From Escallonia rubra (taxonomy: Eukaryota; Streptophyta; Magnoliopsida; Escalloniales; Escalloniaceae), in contig JAVXUO010002389.1 of assembly GCA_033065855.1 (NCBI GenBank), positions 365,001 through 429,000 on the forward strand: a stretch of DNA of 64,000 bases, in the 5' to 3' direction. Positions 36,622 to 48,620 of the stretch are shown here, one piece after another (position 1 is the stretch's first letter; the number at the start of each line of letters is the position of its first letter). Both the position numbers and the translations under genes were made by a program. The notes beneath the pieces are model-generated. The model did not search any database. It saw only the letters and a list, made by a program, of their open reading frames with translations, and was not told the origin of the DNA.

Positions 36622-37264
36622 TAAGGGGTTGTTTGATAAAACTAAATTTTAAGTGCTGAAAAAGTTAAGCGCTGAATTCTTAAAAGTAAAAACTTTAAGC
36701 GACTGAATTTTTACTGAAAAATAAGTTAACCTGTTTGGTAAACCAAAAGCAGATGTTTGAAAATTATTTATTTACAAATTCATCTATTTTATCAAAATTA
36801 TGCATTTCTTTATGTACTTTATAACTTTTTTTTGGGGGGGGCTAAAATCGTGTTGGTGGTGGTGACAGTGACGATAGAGTAATAGTGTTGGTAGTGGTGG
36901 TGGTGGTGATGGTGATGGTGACTAGATCGTGGTAATTGTGGTGGTGGTAGCAAAAGGAAATAATGGTTGTGGTGGTGGTTGTATTGTGGTTGAGGCAGTG
37001 TTGCCAGCAAATTAATGGAGACGACATAATGGTGGTAATTATTTCTTTTATGTAAAAATATGTTATATAACTTTTAGTCATCTCATTTAGAATTAAGTGA
37101 TCAGCATTAAGTAAGTTCACCCTGACTTAAAATTTTAGTCTATTTTTTGTAAGAATTAATTTTTTTAAGTGATACAAGGTTTAGCGTTATCAAACACACT
37201 TAATTGAAAATCATTGAAAACTTTAAGCTTTAAGTGCTTAATTGCGTTATCAAACACACCCTTA
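36622..37264. mobile_element. MITE with CTAAGGG(G)TTGTTTGATAA-type inverted ends
   Basis: The left end CTAAGGGGTTGTTTGATAA pairs with the inverse of the right end, TTATCAAACACACCCTTAG. Inside each end, related AAGTGCTGAA / TTAAGTGCTTAA motifs are inverted too. A GGT/GAT-rich microsatellite lies at 36850-36985. No clear target duplication could be fixed, so the superfamily (hAT or PIF/Harbinger) stays open. Confidence 0.6.
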
Positions 37265-37299
37265 GATTTGAACCGAAAAATGAGATTGGAGCTATAAAG

Positions 37300-37800
37300 A
37301 AGACTGTATGTGACTTTCACATACTAACCTGAACAGAGGGTCAAATATCCTCGTACAGAAACCTGGAATGGAAAAATGGCTGCCCTTGATGAAGGTTGCC
37401 TACATACCCTCACCCAAAAGGAATCAAGACAAACGTAGTTCGCACCTGAATCTGGAAAGAAAAGTATACGTGACTTACTCACGCTAATGAAAACCCTTAC
37501 ACAACACACTTACTGACTTGAATAGAGGGTTAAATGCCCTTAGACATATATCTGGGCTGGGGAATGAAGCCTATAAGTGACCTCCACATACTGACCTGAA
37601 TTGATGGTCGATTATCCTTGGACATAGACTTGGACTGGAATATCGTTGCACACTATTAAGGTCGCCTACATACCCTTATCCGGATTGGATCAAGCCAAAA
37701 TGCAATTCGAACATGGATTTGGAAAGAAGATTGTATGTGGCCTCCACGTACTGCCTTAATTGAGAGACAAACTCGAACGTAGACTTGGACCGAATATGGG
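37300..37800. repeat. degenerate ~270-bp tandem repeat
   Basis: The block with GCCTACATACCC...GGATCAAGCCAAA...GTAGTTCG occurs at about 37400 and again at about 37668, each followed by a GAAAGAAxA..GTATxxGTGxCxT motif and CTGACCTGAAT. Similar 'cctacgtaccc...gtagttc' blocks are known from non-coding parts of plant LTR elements (recollection, not searched). Confidence 0.55.
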
Positions 37801-37903
37801 CTATTGAGGGGCTAGAAAGATAAGTTGACTTTCTCCAAGAAAGATAAGTGTGTGACTGAAAAGTCACAGCAAAACTCATGTCTTTTTTTTTTCTTATTTA
37901 TTA

Positions 37904-38198
37904 CTCCGTTCATCCAAAAAAAATTTGATCATATCTTCTTTTTGTGTTTTTCCAAAAAATTGATCACTTTCCAAATTAAGAAAGATTTTAAATGTAAATT
38001 TTCATGCTTAGCCTTTTACACATTTTTTATTTTGTGCCCTCGACACATTTAATCATCCGCCAACTCATTTTCTCCCTCCTGACCCACTTTTTTCCTCACT
38101 TTCTCTCTTGGGGTAGAAAGGGGTACTCATAACATACGACTCATATCTTAAATAAACATGCAAGTCAAACTTGATCAATTAATTTGGGATGGAGGGAG
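37904..38198. mobile_element. Stowaway-type MITE, 295 bp
   Basis: The left end is CTCCGTTCATCC and the right end is the inverse GGATGGAGGGAG, flanked by TA on both sides (37902-37903 and 38199-38200). This is the classic signature of plant Stowaway (Tc1/mariner) MITEs, CTCCCTCCGTCCC. TTGATCA-rich inner stems also pair. Confidence 0.88.
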
Positions 38199-38269
38199 TA
38201 TTATTTTTCTATTTATTATTTTTTCAAAAACTATTTTGAAGACTAAAGGCAGAAAGTAGACTACTAAGA

Positions 38270-39300
38270 CAAGACTTCGACATACGAAGACAAAAACTAA
38301 TCTTGAATGTCAGGATAACGGAAACACAGAAAGCCCTAGATGAAAGTACATGTAGATAATAATGACCAATGCAATAGACTTAACAAACTAAGACAAACAC
38401 TATCCCGACTCTCGGAAGAAAGAATAACAAGGATCCCCTAAACAAAATGCCTTAGATAAACTTGACAATGCAATGGATGGAGCGAATGAAAAGTAACATT
38501 ATGTTGACTGTCTGGATAAGCAATTACATGGAAACCCTAGACAATGATGCATGTAGAGATACCGACCAATGCATGTAGACATTATCTTGACTGTCGAAAG
38601 ATGGGATAACAAGGAGCCCCTAAAAATGACTCTAGAAAAATGACAATGCAATGGATTTGGTCAACAAAAACAACCATTATCCTGACCATCTTGTTGAAGA
38701 ATCATAGGGAGCCCCTAGACAAAAGCATGTGGACAAAAGTGGCAATACAATGGATAGACACTACCAAGACAATTGGAAAGAGGAATCACAGGGAGCCCCT
38801 AGATCAAAACAAAAGGCATGCAAAGACAGATGTTATCCTGACTATCAGAAGTAGGGATAACAAGAAGACCCTCGCCAAAATGCATGCAAGCGAATGCTGA
38901 CCACGAACCAAAAGACAGACCTTACCACGACTATCATGAAAGAGGAATCACAGGGCGCCCCAAGACAAAAGTACATGCGAATGATGCTGACCATGTGATA
39001 AACTAGACAAACAAAGACATATACTACCATGGCTGTTAAGAAAAGAGAATCACAGGGGAGCCCCTAGACAAAAATATATGTAGACAACACTGATCAGGCC
39101 TGGACAAAGATAGATAGTATCAGGATTTTCATGAAAGGGGGATCGTAAGGAACCCCTAGACAAAACATAACTAGGTAAAGGCAAACATTATCCTAACTTT
39201 CATGATAGGGGATAACAAGGAGCCTATACAAAGAATGCAACGAGGACTAACCCTAGTATAACTATACGAAAGGGCATTCACATAGGAAAGCCCCTTAGAG
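38270..39300. repeat. ~110-130-bp degenerate tandem repeat field
   Basis: At least eight copies of a unit with the core GGGATAACAAGGAGCCCCTAGA followed by CAAAATGCATGTAGAC, then GACAATGCAATGGA and ATTATCCTGACTxTC. Copies are diverged and unequal in length. No coding frame persists through them. Confidence 0.7.
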
Positions 39301-41190
39301 ACATCTAGACAGAAAGACTTGTGACAAAGATAATATCATTATATAGTTCAAGAGCATGTTTGAGTTGAAAATTAATTTTAATTGCCCGATATGATAAATC
39401 AACCAACCACTTCAAGATCTATATGGCTTTCATGAATCAGTTTGTCATAAGAATCTCAGGCAATGATGCCCACCCTATGGACACGTCTATCCCTACCCAA
39501 AGAGAGGAAGACCACTATAATTACCCACTCTCAAGTGCATGATAGAAAGGCACAAGATATAGTCGTAGGGCTTCTCATATTATCATTGAACTGGTGGCAA
39601 ATATATCAAACTGTCGTGCAGAATATGGTAGGCCAGATAGGTCATGAAAATCAATATGTCATCATCAATCCACAGGAAAGTCAGCACATTCAAGTTTGAA
39701 AATTTTAGAATTAGAAGGTAACCAACAAGTCATGGGGAAGAGGCGAAGATATCATGTCACAATATAGCAAGCTCAAAAAAAATGTATGAACCATTATCTT
39801 TCCTTTTTCTTATCATTTTTCTATTGACCTCATAAAATTGTAAAAGAGCATTTGTCTCTTTTCAACAAGCATAACCTCTAAGGGAGATTTATATATGGGA
39901 CAGAATGTAGACCAGAGAGTGGGCTAAGATATAAATGGTAATGAGGCTCAAAAATCCAAATATCGAACCAAAGCCCTTAGTGTGCTCCCAGGGATATGGA
40001 GCCTAAATGGTGACTAAGGTACCTATGCATCCATTAGAGACTAGGTCAGACATACTTCAAACTGGATATGCTGAATATTTATTCTTCAAACTCAATCCAT
40101 GGTAACTCTACGCGCTAAATTTTGACAATCATTATTCAACCTTATTGGGGGGTTTTTTTTTCATTTTATAACTTTTTTTTTTTTTTTTTTGCAATCAAAA
40201 AAATGATCATCACTATTTCATTCACCATTTATCTTCAAGACTTTCATTCCTATGATGGGGAACCCTTTCCATGCTAAGTTGGCTCTGCAGCAATATTTGG
40301 GACATAGTCACACACAAGGGGACTACCCGCGCCAAGGTTTGAAGTATAGGCATTCAAAAAGAAAGGCTCAAATTGTTTAGGCACAAAGGGCTAGCAAGTG
40401 AAAAGTCTAGTATTGCGTGATCAGGATGATATGCACCGGCTAAACTATGGCCTCCAATCATCGGGAATGCCCATCTAAAGAAAAAGCCTTGCAAACCTAT
40501 ATTCTTTCATGGATTTTTTTATTTTTTTTGGGCGCCCTAACTTTTGCCTAAATCTCCCTTTTCAGGATTTCCTGTCTAGCTTGCTTTTTCTTATTCTCAA
40601 GATAAATAGTCTATGCTAGGAGAGAGTGAGCTTTAAACAAGAAAAATTCTAGGCATTGATATGACATCTTTATGTTTTAAGGATTTGGCTTGCTTCTAGT
40701 GAGTGAGATTGTGAGGGGTTGGCCAAGAAAGGAAGTCACGGCCTTTTCTAGGTAGTCTCTTAAATTCTTACTCTAATATTTGATTGTTAGACCAAATCTT
40801 CTATTAGCATCCAGACATTCTATTCGGATGAAATTTTAATTTTATAAATTCGCAAAGACAGGGATCATTATCCCCGAGCAGAAAAAAAAGTGTCGACGAG
40901 ATAGACTATTTGGCTTAAATTCAAAAACCATATTTTGTATAATATCTCAAACTGATTGGTCACTTATGAATTCAATTGATATGAAATTGAGCAATTATCT
41001 ATGCTCCCGACTTTGTAAACATGGACGCTTGTATTTAATAGAGATACGGCATCTATCCGACTCAAACCCTAAAAAAGACATATAATAATTGGAAAGTACT
41101 TTTAAATGTTTATTTCTTTTTGTTTCGATTCATCATCCGCCACATCAGACTAAACCTGCAATCAAAGAGTAAGCAGAAACAACGGCTACA
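39301..41190. other. interior of the TR-GAG-like element, nothing recognised
   Basis: About 1.9 kb of AT-rich sequence between the repeat field and gag, with a T-run at 40167-40190. I looked for RT, integrase and RNase H motifs in all frames and saw none. Confidence 0.45.
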
Positions 41191-41199
41191 TTTCTAATC

Positions 41200-42400
41200 A
41201 AAACAAGAAGGGAGAAAGACAATTTGGAAAATGCAAGGAAAAATCTAAGACAAAACTAAACTAAGACTTCAGCTCAGCATTGTACTTGACTAGACATCAG
41301 GCGAGGTCTTTGACCATTAATTCGACAACAAACAGACCTTACTTCAAACGGGGGTGATCTTGCTAGTAGGATCCATGATTTTCTCCCTTTGGTTGAGATA
41401 GAAGTATCCAACGCCTGAAGATATGTCTCGACCATGCTTATTTGGTATGTAGACATGGCTTTTTGCTTCACATCGGGCCAAGCAAAAGAAGTTATCTTAC
41501 CATTATTGATAGATCATGAATAGCATGCCTTAACTTTCAGGCACTTCTCTGTGTCGTGTCTGAATCCTTAGTGATATTCATATCAAGCGTTCTAGTCGTA
41601 CCCTTTCGGTATGATGATAGGTGGTAGCTTAGCAAACATACCTCTTTGAAGTTGCCACAGATTGGTGAAGTCTAGCTTAGTGGTGGTTGGTTCCCACAAA
41701 ATTGTCTCTCGAGATCTAATTCAATGACATTACTGTTTACGAACACCTTTGTTTGAGTGTTGAGATTCTGAGGACCAATCTCATATCCCTGGGCTTTCTA
41801 TTCTTGGTTACTATTTTGTTGTTGAATCCTCGATTAGAGTGAGAGAATGCATCAATGTCTTAAATGTGGTGTGATAGTGACCAAAGATCATGATATACTG
41901 GCAAAAGATTGTTTCTTACCAGGTTCACATGTTCCTCCTCTGAGGGGTGGTTAACCATCTGAGCATACTTGTTTTTCTATGAGATAATAATTACAGATAT
42001 CAATCCTGATAGCTCTTACTTGGCAGTCTCTAAGCCTCTCTGAGTGATTCCGAGATTAGCATTGTGTTGTTACTGATTCATGAATTCTCACACCATATCT
42101 TGCGAGGCTTGGATTCGAGAGTCGTGGAGGGTGAAGAACCATTAAGAGGCTGTCTTTGTTAAGATCTAGTAAAACAACTGGACTAACTGATTATGATTAA
42201 TTTGATGAGGAGCTAAAGGACGCATGTAAGTCTTTATATGGATCTTTGGATCTAAAGTCCCATCAAACTTATCTATGTCAAGCATTTTAAATTTTGGAGA
42301 AAGTTTGTCATCTGGGTGCAATGTAAGGGCACTAAGATCCATCAGGTCGTCCACTCCCCTCATCCGAGCAACCTGTGACTCTAGAGCTGCCACTTTTTCT
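41200..42400 (-). other. Ty3-type gag remnant (fossil part)
   Basis: Reading right to left: a coiled N-terminal piece (AALESQVARM), then KFKMLDIDKFDGTLDPKIH and LVQLF, a typical start of plant Ty3 gag. Further on, MVNHPSEEEHVNLVRNNLLP resembles the capsid C-terminal half, and near 41.5-41.6 kb GHDTEKCLK matches the block before a DLIDNG-type tail. It is broken in many places. No protease motif follows. Confidence 0.65.
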
Positions 42401-42577
42401 TTCTATTCCTAGATAACAGTCTTTCCTTCATCATTGGTGTGGCTTCGAGTTTAGGAGCTCCCAATTTTTTCTCTATTCTCTTATCCACCTTTAGACCTTC
42501 TTTGGGTCCCTTACCTCATCCTTTTTTCATTAGGGATTCTACACTCATGGTGGTCTTTGCACGAGCTGTTAGAGTCA

Positions 42578-44713
42578 TGAAATTGGCTTGGAATCCTTTT
42601 GCAATTCACTAAGGATACGGACCATGTCATTAAGCTGAGGTAATTCTTTAGTCATTGGTATATGTATGACCTCTTTGGATTCGTCATGATGCCAGAGATC
42701 GATCCCAATGCCAAAGCTTCTTACCTACTAGAACAAAAATATTTTGGGACTTTTTTAAAATTTTGAACTTTCTACCTTCTTTCTTTCGAGTTTTTTTTTT
42801 ATTGTTTCATCCTAGGAATTGAAGGGAAAGAAAATAAGACTCAAGCTAGAAAATTATTGCTTAGATAGGACCACACAATCAGAGAATGCTCATAAGCACA
42901 CCACAACATCATAAAAGAACACATTAGACGGGCTGGTTTATACCTTACGAAAAACATGAGTTTGACGAACCGGCAGGTCAAGGTTTACCAACCAGTGGAG
43001 CCTTGCAAGAAGCATGGTTTTGATGAACTGGCATGTCTAGCCTTGTAAAAAATATGGATGAACTGTCCGGTAAACATTGTTGGCTTACCCGCTGGTTGGT
43101 CAAAACTTCATTTTTTGGGATTTCATGGGTGACCACCAGGGAACCATCCTGTTCACTAGTGATGGATATTTGGGTTATTCTAGGGGGTAAAAATGGCTGC
43201 CTTTACACAAATGGCACTTCCTAACTAACCTATTCGATAACCGATCGGTTGGTCAGAAGCCCTATTTCTGCAATCTACCTTTGGCTAGAATACCTGTCGC
43301 GTTCTCAAATATCCACTGGATTCCCAGCCAATATGCCATATTCTTAGCAGGTACTCTCCCTAAACGGGTAGACCACAGAATTCGTCAAGGTGTACAGTTT
43401 TTTCTAACTCCAGGTGTAAGATAACTCCCTCGAATTAACTTATATGATATATTAATCATTCCTAACTCATGTAGTTAATAATGAGTGATCACCAGTACAT
43501 GTAGCCAAGTCATTTAAGATGTCGAGCTAACAAGAGGTCCTGATACCAGGCATTGGAGGTGATAGTACAGTCGAATTTGCCTCGATAACTAAGAAGTCTG
43601 AGGGTTTCAACCGTTTCCCTCAAATGGATAGGTTTCGGACAATTATGCACTTGCTTGAGTAAAAAAAACAAAAACGCACAATTAGCACAGCGAAAGTACA
43701 TTATGCATGTTACAATAAAGATGTAACCAAAAAAAAATGTTACAATAAAGCAAAGGAAAACAAAAAATCTAAAAAAAATAGCAAAACATTTCAAGTCAAG
43801 TCCTCTAATTTTAACATCCGGTATAGTCACCACTATAGCAAACCGCCTTGTTAATTAGACCAGGGAAGATCTAACTCGAAGTCGCGATTTATTTTATTGT
43901 TAGAAAATGAAGGAAGAATAAGAAAGAACCTAAAAAAACTCTAAAATGTCCACCTAGGCTTCTAATGTATCAAAAACATAGATGATAGGTTCAGCTCTTA
44001 AGTTATACAACGGGAAGGTGTTAAACACCCGTTATACCCTGACGGGCTCTACTTTGTTTTTATGATTTTCGGCCTTTAACATGTAACACATAAATATGGA
44101 AAATTTAACCCTAACCTAACACATTCTTTCTATTTGAATTTGACAAAAGGGGTCAAATGGCCTACTTACCCATAATTTTGATTGGACCTTACTGTAAGCG
44201 ACCTAGATCTCGGTCATTGACTCTTATAATGAATTGGCTTCGTGAGTCTTTGACTCTTATGGTGGCTCGACTTCATCTAATTGAATGGACTTGGAACTCT
44301 AATTGGTTATTCTTCTAGTTGTCCAAAGTTCTAATGAAATAGAAGACTTTGATTTTAATATTTATGTTTTTAACAGATATCCGATCTCGGTGAAAAGGGA
44401 AACAATCTAAACTCAACTAATCTAGAAATAAAAACTCTCAAAAGAAGGATAGAGAATCACACCTTGATCTGGATTATATCCAATTGCTTGATCCAAGAAT
44501 TGATTCAATGTCAAAAACAAAGAATAATAATTTAGGCGATTAGAAAATCTCTATTTTAGGCTTGAAGATGATCCAAAGGGATTCGAGTCATTCTAAGAAA
44601 TTGTAACTCTTGAAAAGATACGCGATTTAGGCTTTTGAATCGCCTAAATTTAGTATAATATGAGCAATTTATGACTAGTCAAATTTTAGGTGTATGCTAG
44701 ACATGGGAAGTCA

Positions 44714-44774
<61 letters not shown>

Positions 44775-45328
44775 GGTTTTTAGCATAAGTTTCTTTAGAG
44801 AAAGGTCCTAAACTTTGAAGGAGAAAGACCCGTTGTTCTGTAGCTTAAAAGTTCATTTTATATATGTTTAGGGACTACCAGAGATGATAAGAATGACTTT
44901 TCGAGTCTAAGATCTCTCATCGAGCCAATTATTTTGTTAAAGTTGCAGACTGAGAAAAAGTCAACTAACGAACCAGCCCATTGGCCCCTTAATATTTAAG
45001 ACTTTTTACTGAATTTTGAGATATAATATGTCCTTAATTGAGTAATTATCTCTAATAAGGCAGAAGTAAAATACCAAATTTTAAAATCATCACCAATTTT
45101 CATCTAAATTAAAGAGAGTTGCATACACCACGGAACAATCACAAGATAATTCTGAAATATCTTATGATTCACAATCTCCTAACTGGACTGGACTCAAATT
45201 GAACTAGACTGGACTTACCTAGACTGGACTGGATAAATTAAATTCATTATATATTACTTGGCATATTCGCATAATTGATAACAAACCTTAATTACCACTA
45301 AAGTCCAATAATAAATAAAAGGACTACA
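42578..45328 (-). repeat. 5' LTR of the TR-GAG-like element (uninterrupted copy)
   Basis: Collinear with the five segments of the split left LTR, including the matching CT microsatellite (44717-44772). It holds no later insertion and therefore supplies the empty-site sequence for CACTA-2, hAT-1, hAT-2 and the solo LTR. Confidence 0.8.
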
Positions 45329-45504
45329 AAAATAGTATTCTACACTTATGAATGTTAAAGATACTTGAAAATCTCAGAAGTGGATAATAATCTTCCAACT
45401 TTATGGTTATACTTTAGATCTTTAACCTTTAACAAACATGTTTGGATTTTAACAGAATAATAAAGTGAAAAATAAAAAAATTATTACCTTTACCTACGCA
45501 TTTT
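45329..45504. other. short flank right of the LTR
   Basis: AT-rich sequence with no feature seen. It is probably the left part of the decayed CACTA remnant that follows. Confidence 0.35.
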
Positions 45505-45885
45505 TAGCGACGGAATTTCATCGCCAAAAGTAATACAAATAAATCACCCAAGTTTTTTAGCGACGAACTATCTGTTGCTTATACTTTTAGCAACAGACTT
45601 TTGGCGACGGAGATCCCGTTATTAATAATCTTTTCTGATTTGTTTTGCAAAAAACTCAAAAATTAGGAAAGACACCGAAAACACCTTTAGTGACAGAAAT
45701 TTACGTTGGGAAAAGTGATGTTTTTACCAATGAATAACAACATCCCGTCGCTAATCTTTTAGCGATGAGGTTATTACCAACAAACTTTTACCTAGTAGAA
45801 ACTCTGTCGGTAAAGGCCTTTAGCGATGGAATTGGGGTCTTTAGCAACGCAAAAGTCCGTCGCTAAAGGCCTTTTTCTCTGTACT
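45505..45885. mobile_element. CACTA end remnant
   Basis: At least eight subterminal motifs of the TTTAGCGACGG / CCGTCGCTAAAGG type in both orientations, ending in CCTTTTTCTCTGTACTC, which looks like a decayed TTTTTCTTGTAGTG terminus at about 45885. No left terminus is found. Confidence 0.65.
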
Positions 45886-46002
45886 CATTATGGCGGGCTT
45901 GGTTGTTTGTATCTTCCTCTAATTGGAAATTACAGTGTATGGATCCTTATGCGAAGTGGCAAATATAATTTATGGCTCAAGAACGAGCGTGTGGGTAGAT
46001 TC

Positions 46003-46122
46003 AGCGAGCTCGTTCCCTTCTACTTATTTAGGGCTGAAGGTTGAAGTGGAATTCTAAAGAGGTGAGCTCGTTCCCTTCTGCATATTTGGGGCTGGAAGTT
46101 GAAGTGGAATTATAATGAGTCG
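46003..46122. repeat. ~60-bp direct tandem duplication
   Basis: The unit GAGCTCGTTCCCTTCT...GGGCTG.AxGTTGAAGTGGAATT occurs twice in a row, with about six differences. Confidence 0.75.
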
Positions 46123-46179
46123 ATGTTCGTGATGTCAAATCATCAGCAGTGGAGGTTCATTGCTCCATGTATGTGGGAT

Positions 46180-47193
46180 TAGACCTGGCAAAATTCTACC
46201 CGTACCCGCGGGTAGACCCGTACCCGGTCAAAAACCCAGGGTACGGGTACACACGTGTTACCCGTGAAAATCATAACCGTACCCGAACCGAACCGTATTT
46301 TACGGGTCGGTCCGGGTTGGGTACATATTACCCGGGTTTACCCGTCTTTTCATATTATATATATCCTCTTTATGCCTTAATCCCGTAACCTCTCTCATTT
46401 CTCATATTGTCTCTTCATATTTTCCCCATTCTTCTCTGCCGCTGCCCCAGCCCCATCTCCATCTCTGCGCCACCACCCCATCCTTCTCCGCCGCAACCGC
46501 CCCTTTCCCTCTTCCCTCTTCCATCTTCCATCTTCCATCTTCCCTCTTCCCTCTTCCCTCAGTCAATCAGTAATCACATATTCACAGTAGAGATCGAGAT
46601 CGACCGCCGACTGTGAGCCCTCTCACCGAGATCTACCTCCGACAGCGTAGGCATCAACCTTCTCGGACCCCTCACTCTTCAACGCGATTGCCGATCGCCC
46701 ACCCCGACCTTCTTGCGCTGCTGCCGGCGCGACCTTCCTGCGCTACTGCCACCACTTTGATGTCTTCTCTCTCAGTCTTAGATCGACTACAGACGGCCGT
46801 CAATCTTCTAGTTCATGCATGTGAATGTGATCATGTATTTTTGTTAATTTTTAATTGTCTTATTTTGGATCGTGGGTAGGGTTTGGGTCTGCCGATGGAG
46901 AACTTTATGAAATGTGTTGGCAAAAAAAGGGAAAAGAAACAAAAGGAAAAGAATATGGCTAATGGTAATAATTAATTAGCAAAATAAGGTAATGAAAATC
47001 TGTTTTAAAAAAATAAAAATTAATAAAAAATAGGTCATTTACCCGCGGGTAATACCCTACCCGTGTGGGTAGGGTACGGATTCCTAAAAAGGTTACCCAG
47101 AAAAAGTCAGGTAAAAATTTACCCGACCCGAATTTATCCGCACCCGTCCGAATTTTACCCGTACCCGGACGGGTTACCCGTTTGCCAGGTCTA
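46180..47193. mobile_element. hAT-3, non-autonomous hAT element, 1014 bp
   Basis: The left end TAGACCTGGCAAAATTCTACC is matched in inverse by the right end GGGTTACCCGTTTGCCAGGTCTA. A perfect 8-bp duplication TGTGGGAT lies at 46172-46179 and 47194-47201. The subterminal regions are dense in ACCCGTACCCG motifs. The interior (46.4-46.9 kb) is C/T-rich with a CTTCCCT/CTTCCAT microsatellite and no transposase. Confidence 0.9.
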
Positions 47194-47201
47194 TGTGGGA
47201 T

Positions 47202-48003
47202 GAAGAGTATTGGGATGGTTGGGGGGAAGAGGTATCTGAAACTGTCCAATTTTGATTATGTTAATCACTGGTTGTAGGTTCTGCAATAGGGTTGCTTCAA
47301 CAGTGGGATTCATCTGGTTAATCTTCAGGAATGGGCTGGCACCCTAATGTGGACTGGGAGTGAGGTGGTCGTTGGCATGATAGTTATGTTGTGCCATTTG
47401 CTAAAGTAGATCAAAGGTGTCTATAGAAGTAAAAGTAACTAAAGGGGTTTCAACTGGTCCTGAGTTATAAGGCATGGCAAGGTCATTGAAGACAACGGTG
47501 GTAGAAGAACTTTCGACGAGGCGTTCATGCAATTTGGGAGGAAACCCATTTGTCATGTTCAAGGGTTGGTGGGGGAGCCGGTGGGTAATGATAAGAAGTG
47601 GGAGCGCGGGCATCAGACATCCCACTACCAGCAAAGTTAAGGGGCAGAGACAATGATGGAGAGGTTGGGCTAAAAGATATGGGGGTTTTGTTGGACTGGG
47701 TGTCAGTAATCTAAAATGTGTAAATTGGGCTAGACTTACTAGTCTGGTCTATAATGGTTAGGGTTTAATTTTTAAGAGTTTGGGCTTTAGAGGTTGGGCG
47801 TTTGGAATATATAGGTTAGGGAGCGAGCAAGTCGGATAGAAGGTCGATCAGTGGTTTGGTTAAGGCGTTGAAAACAATGGGTGGTCGGTGGGCTAGGTCT
47901 GTGTATCTTTCGTTGGACAATTGTCCATTTAGCGGAATTTTTCGTTGAAATAATGCAATTCAAACCCAATTCCATTGGCATTGGGTGATAGACATCTAGG
48001 TGG
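47202..48003. other. unassigned sequence, probably decayed Copia
   Basis: No domain is clear. The minus strand runs on from the integrase fragment at 48.0-48.6 kb, so part of it may be the variable region behind a Copia integrase. I cannot support a gene. Confidence 0.35.
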
Positions 48004-48620
48004 GTAATGTTACATCGAGGACTCATCAAAGGTCACATCTCTACTAATTAGGAACCTGGATGACTTAGAATCAGAACACCACAACCAGTACCCTTTTACC
48101 CCACTCGCTAGGCTAAGAAAATGCACTTCTTCACTCTCGGCTCAAGTTTATCATCATTAACATGAGCATAAGTTGGACAACCAAATATCCTCAAATTTAC
48201 ATAATTAGCATGCTTATCAGACCAAACTTCTTCAGGAGTCTTGCAATTAATTATAACTAATGGAGACCTATTCACCAAATATGCAGCTATGTTAACAGCT
48301 TCTGCCTAAAATTCCTTCGATAATCCGACATTTGAAAACATACACCAAGCCCTCTGAAGAAGAGTCTTATTCATCCGTTCTGCAACTCCATTTTGCTGTG
48401 ACATCTTTCTAACATTGTGATGCCTCACAATGCCTTCATTCTTGCAGAACTCATTGAACTCATCCATACAGAATTCCATGCCTATTGTCAGTCCTCAAGC
48501 ATTTAATTTCTTCGTCAGTCTATTTTTCAACCATCATCTTAAACTGCTTCTACTAAACAAAGACATCACTATTCTTTTTCAGAATGTACACCCAGACCTT
48601 TCTTGAAAAGTCGAGGAAAA
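48004..48620 (-). mobile_element. Copia integrase fragment, minus strand (Tork-like fossil)
   Basis: Minus-strand translations show scattered Copia integrase blocks: FSRKVWVYILKKNSDVF near 48600, the NGVAER-like block near 48400, NRSP and TPEE near 48260, and GCPTYAHV with CIFL near 48150. It is broken in many places and no LTR is attached. Confidence 0.7.

Larger units (their letters stand above)
20101..45328 (-). mobile_element. old Ty3-type LTR element with gag but no visible pol (TR-GAG-like fossil)
   Basis: Two ~2.75-kb direct repeats bound it: 42578-45328 (5' LTR on this strand) and 20101-35364 (3' LTR, split by later insertions). Both start TGAAATTGGCTTGG or a variant and end AAGACTACA or GGACTACA on the + strand. 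Next to the 5' LTR the minus strand shows a Ty3-type gag (about 41.2-42.4 kb). The rest of the interior (35.4-41.1 kb) is tandem repeats and MITEs. I see no protease, RT, RNase H or integrase motif in any frame, which fits the non-autonomous TR-GAG group, although extreme decay is an alternative. It is thoroughly broken. LTR-to-LTR mismatch by eye is well above 10 percent, so it is old. Confidence 0.65.

Noticed and set aside
46407-46879. Pro/Ser-rich frames in hAT-3
   Set aside because: They are translations of C/T-rich microsatellite sequence inside a non-autonomous element.
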